Assembly: GCF_026914185.1 (NCBI RefSeq)
Contig: NC_070562.1
Location: forward strand, 5,890,001 to 5,954,000
DNA from: Puccinia triticina
Taxonomy: Eukaryota; Basidiomycota; Pucciniomycetes; Pucciniales; Pucciniaceae
Length of the DNA stretch: 64,000 bases
Direction of reading: 5' to 3'
The notes beneath the pieces were generated by a model, which saw only the letters and a list, made by a program, of their open reading frames with translations, was not told where the DNA came from and did not search any database. This document shows positions 59,011 to 64,000 of the stretch, piece by piece (position 1 is the first letter of the stretch; each line of letters opens with the position of its first letter). Made by a program: the position numbers and the translations under genes.

Positions 59011-59980
59011 TAGAGATAGTCATTTGGTACCCGCGGCGGGTACCTAGTACCGCTTGGCGGGTACCCCCTTGCACCCGCCTCGCACCCGCGCAGCGGTGCC
59101 AGGTGCGGTACTAGGTACTGGGTTTTGGCCGGAAAGCGGTGCGGTACCCGGGTACCGCCTACAAGTACCTCCCACCCCCCGGGGGATTGAGAGCCTGGAC
59201 TTGGTAGATCCAGCTTGGAGAAGGCCTCCCAGCAAGCTGGGAGGATTCCTCTCAGCTTATCCAGCTCGCCAAGGGGACTCCTCCCGCGAAGCTGGATACA
59301 TATACATATTGTATCCAGCTTGCGGACTCCGAAGAACCTCTTGATGAACTGGAGAGGAGTCCCCTCGCCAAGCGGGATACATGTGTATCCAGCTCGCCGA
59401 GAGGAATTTTCCAAGGGAGCAGGATGTGTCCAGCTCGCCGTGAGACCTCCCTAGCCGAGCTGGATATTGTGTTTCCATCTCGGTGAGGGATGAGCCATCT
59501 CGGCAAGCTGTATACATATTACGTATCCAGCTTGGCGAGGGATGTCCACCGGGTGAGCTGGACGCATATCCAGCTCGCTGGGTGGACTTGCCTCTTTGAC
59601 CGGAGCCATTCCTCCGGTCAAAGAGGTGTACATGCCTCCAATTGGATGGATCAATTCCTCCGGTCAGAGGTGTGTATTCCTCCTCAACCGGAGGGATTCC
59701 TCCGGTAAAAGAGGAGAGACAGTGCTTGCCGGGAGGAGTCCCTCCCGGCAAACAGTGGCCTGTTTGCCCTCCAGCTTGTCGCAAAGGACGGCAACAAACT
59801 GGATGGAGCAAGCAGGACAGCAGGACGCTGCCACACCAAAAAATATCACGGGTGGTACCCGCGGTACCCGTGGTACCTCCCAGGCGTTGCCGGGTGCAGT
59901 ACTAGGTACCTGAAATTGGCCAAAAAGCGGTGCGGTACCCGGGTACCGCTTGGTACCCGGGTCCCAAATGACTATCTCTA
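59011..59980. mobile_element. hAT-like non-autonomous element, 970 bp
   Basis: The ends are TAGAGATAGTCATTTGG and its exact reverse complement, flanked by the 8-bp duplication AAGTGGGT (59003-59010 and 59981-59988). Subterminal regions are rich in GGTACCCG. The interior has many diverged TATCCAGCTYGGCGAGG units. No transposase is encoded. It splits the gypsy gag-protease junction, and the frame is continuous without it. Confidence 0.9.
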
Positions 59981-59988
59981 AAGTGGGT

Positions 59989-60363
59989 TTTCCTAGATGG
60001 TTTCTCTGTACTGGGCTGGTCTTGGTCCTGGTTGTCCTGGAATTTAAATTTTGGGCCTGGTTTGGAAGGTTTAGCTGGGCTGGATTTAGGAGGAGGTTTA
60101 GAAGGTGAGGTTGTAAATTTGATCAAGTCATCCTGGTCCATATCCATGAGAGATTCCTTTTCATTCATGGTCCTCTTTCCACTAGTAGTAGGTTCATCCT
60201 CTGGGTCCTGGCTAGATCTGGTCCTTTTTCCAATATCCACATCATATACAGTTGGAGAGTCCTGGGCTAGTTCCTCAAGTTGGCCAAAGGAAGAGATGGT
60301 GGTTGGCCTGGCAGAGTCCTTGGAGAATTGGTCCACTATAGGTTTGATTGGTCTGCTGGTATC
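59989..60363 (-). pseudogene. Ty3/gypsy gag-protease linker
   Basis: A disordered stretch, charged and Pro/Ser-rich (KRTRSSQDPEDEPTTSGKR, SKPPPKSSPAKPSK), lies between two later insertions and is in frame with gag on one side and protease on the other. Confidence 0.65.
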
Positions 60364-60366
60364 CCA

Positions 60367-60478
60367 CACCAGGAAAAAACAATGATCACTTGTCTGCAAG
60401 TGACATAGCAAAGTACAAAGGGGCCTTTGTAATTTTTCATGTCACTTGTAGGCAAGTGATCATTGTTTTTTCCTGGTG
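60367..60478. mobile_element. CACTA-like MITE, 112 bp
   Basis: Nearly the whole element is an inverted repeat starting CACCAGGAAAAAACAATGAT. A 3-bp duplication CCA (60364-60366 and 60479-60481) flanks it. CAC ends and a 3-bp duplication suit the CACTA superfamily. It lies in the gypsy coding region, just after the gag zinc knuckle. Confidence 0.8.
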
Positions 60479-60481
60479 CCA

Positions 60482-62015
60482 AGGAATAGGTGTGTTGTCT
60501 GGAAACTTGTACCTATTTACATCCCTGATGACTAATCCAGAATTCACATCATAGTTTAGAAGAGAGCAAGATCTGGTTCCATGGTTGTTCTGAAAGCAGT
60601 AGACGCATTTGAAATCTGGTCTGTTCCTAGGAGAAGGGGTGTACTTTTGGCCAGGGGCTGCTCCAATAAGGTGAGGTGGGGCTGATTTTCCTGCAGTAAG
60701 GGCTGCTAATTGTTGGGTGATTTCCTCTAGTTTCTGTTCTGTAGTTTTACAGGCCTGGGGAGTGGTAATCTGAGGTGGAGACCTGGAAGGAGGAGCCATG
60801 GGTTGAGAGGTGGAAGGAGGGGCCTTGGTTACTGGAAGAGTTGAGTCCTTTTGATCCTGGGGAAAAGCCATTTTGAAGAGTTTCCTCCTTTCCATGACTG
60901 ATGCTGAATGGACTTCTCTGATTATGAAGGAACAGATGGTTGAAGTTGGGGGTAGAATCATTCCTCCATCCGCTGAGGCCAGCATTTCATTGCACTTGAT
61001 GAGTTCCTTGGTGACAGCTGATTCCAGTTCTGGGCTAAGGGCATCCAATAGAAATTCTCTGAATTCCTCCAGGTGGGAGCACTGCTTCATTCTTAAGAGG
61101 TAATTAGTAATGACTGAATATTTATTGTTGAACAACCTGAATTCTTCTGATGTTTTGATTCCTCCAGCCTGGATTGAGTTGTTGACCAATTGAGTGAGGT
61201 CCCTCCTAGTATATCTGACCAAAGGGAGTGGAGATCCATATCTGTCCAGTAGTTGCTTCTTGAGCTCCTCCCAGTTCTGGTTCCTGTAAGCCTCCATTTG
61301 TTCCACTTCTTCCTTGATGGCCTCCCCTTTGAGAAAAGAAACAACCTGTCTGACCAAATCTATAGAAGAAGCTCCATCAGTTGATCCTACATTTTCATAC
61401 CTGTTAATAAAGTTTTCAATGGTGAGGTTGGTTCCATCAAAGCAGAGTTCTTTGTCCAAGGGCTTGATTTTGACTCCTTTGATTGGTCCTTTGTAGGCTG
61501 GCATCCTGGTTTCCTTCTCCAAAAAGTAGAACACAGAATTCTTGGAAGATACAGATGGGGCTGGAGGTGTGATCCTTTGTCTGAGTCCTAGGTGAGAGCT
61601 TTCTGAAGGTTCAGGTATGTTGTCCCTGTACTGATTGAAGTCATTAGGGTGTTGAAACTGAGGATTGTTGGGGCCAGTGCTGCCTCTGTACTGATTGAAG
61701 TTGTTGGTAGGTTGGGGTAGAGGGTTGATAGGAGCTGATTCTTCAGGATGAGGGTTGGCTGTTCTAGGAGGGTGAGTGTTGTTATCTTCTGGAGCAGTTT
61801 GAAAGGGCACTGCCAGCATTTGGATTTATATTCCATCAGTTGAGATCACCCAAGTTTAAATTGGTTGAGTGAATCCCAGTTTAACTGGGATAACCTCAAC
61901 CCAGCCAATTATGCTGGCAGTGGGGGTTGTTGAAGAGAGTCCCTGGGTTGTTACTGGCAGTCTCTCCTAGGTTGTTGTTGATAGGATGAGCAGCATCTTG
62001 AGAGTGGATAGACAT
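60482..62015 (-). pseudogene. Ty3/gypsy gag with CCHC zinc knuckle
   Basis: The start is ATG 62015 (MSIHSQDAAHPINNN). The frame is interrupted by the 115-bp MITE at 61808-61922 and then open to 60482. It has a Gln/Asn/Pro-rich start, a helical gag domain (about 61500-60850), a Pro-rich spacer and the knuckle CVYCFQNNHGTRSC near the end. Gag packages the RNA and forms the particle. Confidence 0.75.
61808..61922. mobile_element. CACTG-type MITE, 115 bp
   Basis: The ends are CACTGCCAGCAT and its exact reverse complement, with a 3-bp duplication GGG (61805-61807 and 61923-61925). The interior has a hairpin CCCAGTTTAACTGGG. The ends and duplication length fit CACTA elements. Ignoring it, the gag frame reads straight through. 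Confidence 0.8.
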
Positions 62016-62129
62016 ATTGATGTTGAGGTGTCACGTCTGTGTCTCATGTTTTTCCTTTTCTTTTTCTGTTTCATGCTTCAAACCTTTCCATCATCTTTCA
62101 TTCCTGTGACAGCTTGTAGGTAGTTACCC

Positions 62130-62323
62130 TGTGGCAGCAGAGACGTGGAAGTCTTCTCCTCATCCTTCCACGAACTCGCTCACTCACTGTGTTCTGCTGC
62201 CACAGGTTAGTGTTTCTTTTTCTCTCTTCCTTTTCTCTTTGTTTTCCTTTTTCTTTCCTCTGTCTCATTGCAATGACCTCATCCTTCCACGAACTTGCTC
62301 ACTCACTGTGTTCTGCTGCCACA
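62130..62323 (+). mobile_element. Probable 5' LTR of the copia element
   Basis: Starts TGTGGCAGCAG and ends CTGCTGCCACA, matching inverted ends with TG...CA. It holds a tandem duplication: the block CTCATCCTTCCACGAACTCG...CTGCTGCCACAG occurs at about 62158-62206 and 62278-62325. The LTR may therefore be short (194 bp) or contain a partial second copy. The 3' LTR lies outside the window, so identity cannot be checked. Confidence 0.5.
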
Positions 62324-62340
62324 GAGGATGATTCATTTCA

Positions 62341-62376
62341 TCAGGTTATGAGTCCCACTGCGCTACAGCTCTAGCA
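62341..62376 (+). promoter_or_regulatory. Candidate primer-binding site (tRNA-Met half)
   Basis: The reverse complement of this stretch contains AGCTGTAGCGCAGTGGGACT and CTCATAA, resembling the D-arm and CAT anticodon loop of a methionine tRNA. Copia-type elements can prime from an internal tRNA half. It lies 17 bases after the LTR end. Confidence 0.4.
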
Positions 62377-62443
62377 CGTAAAATAACAGAAACTCGGTTC
62401 GTAAATCACTCGAAGGATCACATCATTTGCTCCATTCATCATA

Positions 62444-64000
62444 ATGTCAACTAGCGATCTCACTCTAAAAGCCACTCCACCGCATATGGAGCTTATCAGC
62501 CACCCGGCTCTCAAAATCTCGGGCGTCAAGTCCCTCAAAGCTCCAGGAGTCAACTCAAACTACCTCGACTGGACAGTTCTCCTGGAGATTCACTTCAACG
62601 TGACTGGTGTCTCATACATCATCAAACCCCCACCTAACGACAAAGGCCCTCGACGGGCAACTTTCGAGCAGGACAACATGGCTATCTGCTCCGTCATCTC
62701 GCGCACGATCGAACCGGTCAACTTGCGCTACATCCGACCATTCATCCAAGATGCGAAAGGGATGTGGGATGCGCTGAAAGAGGCCCATCAGGACTCCTCA
62801 TCCGGTGGACGTATGTACTGGCTACGCAAACTCACCACCCCTAGAATGTCGGGCAACGATGTGGAAGCACACATTGACGAACTCCACTCGTACGCCGAGC
62901 GCCTAAACGCCGTCGTCACCCCACAGAAACCACTTACCCCTGACAATATCCATGCGACTTCGCTCCTCAACTCCTTGCCGCCCAATTGGCTACCGTGCGT
63001 GTCCGCTCTCATGAATGAGAGCCAGGTCTCTTCCTTGAAGATCGTCTCGGCTCTTCGCCAAGAGTCTCTTCAACGCCAACAACGGCTTGAAGAAACCAAA
63101 TTGATTGAGTCCGTTGCTCGGGCCAACGTCTCGAATGATCGCAAGACCCCCGCCCCATACAACTCAGCCCTCTTCTGCACCTTCTGCAACGTCAACGGTC
63201 ACGAACTCTCAGCCTGCATGACTGCGGCTCGTATTCTAACCAAGCACAAACAAGCTCGCACAAAGGATCCATCTCGATCCCGTCCGGCAGAATCATCTCG
63301 CCCCACCGATCACTCTCGTCGCCAAGGCTATCGCAGAGGCAGACAGGGCCAACGACCTCCAGCCAAGGCCGGAAAAACCTCAGTCGTCAAGCTAGGTGGC
63401 GGAGACAACGATCAGGACGAGTCAGACTACTCGGGCTCGGACAAGGACGCCTACTCGCAACCACCGGCGAGAGCCAGGAATGCAGTTGTGGTATTGGAAC
63501 AAGCCTCAGCCGCAAACGCAGCTAGTCCCCGTGACGCAAATCTTGACTCAGGGTGCACAAACTGCATGACGCCGTACTCAACCGGAGTCTCCAATATCAA
63601 GAAGGACAACACCCTGGTACGCCTTGCTGACCACTCACTTGTCACCTCCTCTCATCGTGGCACTGCTACCTTGCCGTTGTCCTCCCCGGTCTCCGTACCA
63701 ACTCTCATCGTCCCCGACCTTCACGAACCCCTACTGTCTATTGCTGCGATGTGCGACGCCGGTCTCACCTGCGTATTTTCCAAGGACAAGTGCGATATAC
63801 TTCAGTCGTCCACCGCTGAGATCAGAGGCGACACCGTTGGACAAGGATACCGTAAAGGAAACCTTTACTACCTGCCGTCCAACGAGGTAAAGTCCTTTTC
63901 AACCTCCTGTCATGCGCTGTTGATCGTTGACAGCTCTCTCCTTGGTTTTCATCGACGCCTATCCCACATAGGCCTCAAACCTCTGAAGGCTCTCCTCAAG
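62444..64000 (+). CDS. Ty1/copia Gag-Pol, 5' part, open to window end
   Basis: A 519-codon open frame from ATG 62444 (MSTSDLTLKAT) to the window edge without a stop. In order it has a gag helical region (about residues 40-210, with WTVLLEIHF and MYWLRKLTT), the CCHC knuckle CTFCNVNGHELSAC (C245, C248, H253, C258), a basic region, the protease site LDSGCTNCM (D368), and a pre-integrase region ending FHRRLSHIGL. GC content is higher than in neighbouring elements and no stops are seen, so this is a young element. Integrase, reverse transcriptase and RNase H should follow beyond the window. Confidence 0.85.
   Translation, partial: MSTSDLTLKATPPHMELISHPALKISGVKSLKAPGVNSNYLDWTVLLEIHFNVTGVSYIIKPPPNDKGPRRATFEQDNMAICSVISRTIEPVNLRYIRPFIQDAKGMWDALKEAHQDSSSGGRMYWLRKLTTPRMSGNDVEAHIDELHSYAERLNAVVTPQKPLTPDNIHATSLLNSLPPNWLPCVSALMNESQVSSLKIVSALRQESLQRQQRLEETKLIESVARANVSNDRKTPAPYNSALFCTFCNVNGHELSACMTAARILTKHKQARTKDPSRSRPAESSRPTDHSRRQGYRRGRQGQRPPAKAGKTSVVKLGGGDNDQDESDYSGSDKDAYSQPPARARNAVVVLEQASAANAASPRDANLDSGCTNCMTPYSTGVSNIKKDNTLVRLADHSLVTSSHRGTATLPLSSPVSVPTLIVPDLHEPLLSIAAMCDAGLTCVFSKDKCDILQSSTAEIRGDTVGQGYRKGNLYYLPSNEVKSFSTSCHALLIVDSSLLGFHRRLSHIGLKPLKALLK

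Larger units (their letters stand above)
53264..62015 (-). mobile_element. Ty3/gypsy retrotransposon, internal region with nested insertions
   Basis: From right to left the minus strand holds gag, protease, reverse transcriptase, RNase H and integrase, the Ty3/gypsy order. Five younger insertions split it. The 5' LTR would lie beyond the copia element at 62130, and the 3' LTR was not recognised, so true ends are unknown. Several in-frame stops show that it is dead. Confidence 0.85.

Overview
The window looks like a transposon-rich, gene-poor stretch of a basidiomycete nuclear genome, most likely a rust fungus (Pucciniales). This is inferred from protein families, not from a search. The evidence is short spliceosomal introns (54-105 nt), a Tnp2-type transposase with a companion gene, a Tet-like 2OG-Fe(II) oxygenase, Ty3 and Ty1/copia elements, hAT-like and CACTA-like MITEs, Helitron-like ends and small secreted proteins.

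Region 1 (1-10 kb): a Helitron-like 3' end, LTR-like and GC-rich gene-fragment debris, then a multi-exon Tet-like dioxygenase pseudogene (7.1-10.0 kb, +) with three in-frame stops. Region 2 (10.8-28.7 kb) is the most coherent block. It holds an OB-fold-like gene (+), a large rust-type protein gene (-), a companion gene (-), a Tnp2-like transposase pseudogene (-) split by a 705-bp hAT deletion derivative, an intact second companion gene (+) and a SNF2/RAD5-type ATPase pseudogene (-). Three near-identical palindromes (10.81, 16.85 and 24.77 kb) punctuate this block.

Region 3 (29-41 kb): Helitron-like ends, GC-rich gene fragments, a multi-exon secreted-protein candidate (31.9-33.5 kb, -), an intact 109-residue cysteine-rich secreted protein (37.0 kb, +), a MITE nested in another copy of itself, and short palindromic repeats. 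Region 4 (41-47.5 kb): a 95-bp minisatellite, a second OB-like pseudogene split by a 627-bp hAT-like element carrying a tRNA-like segment, a third weakly related gene, and a 173-bp satellite array.

Region 5 (47.5-62 kb): repeat-rich non-coding DNA, an arginine-rich pseudogene, then a Ty3/gypsy element on the minus strand. The gypsy element carries five later insertions, each with a target-site duplication and one nested inside another: a CACTG MITE, a CACCA MITE, a 970-bp hAT-like element, a solo LTR, and an 898-bp hAT-like element within that LTR. Region 6 (62.1-64 kb): the 5' part of an apparently intact Ty1/copia element running off the window.

Many genes are broken by in-frame stops, most of them TGA preceded by T. 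That suggests TCGA-to-TTGA (RIP-like or methyl-CpG deamination) mutation. The best host-gene candidates are the two secreted proteins. The most interesting possible system is the transposase, companion, OB-like, Tet-like and SNF2 cluster with its palindromes.
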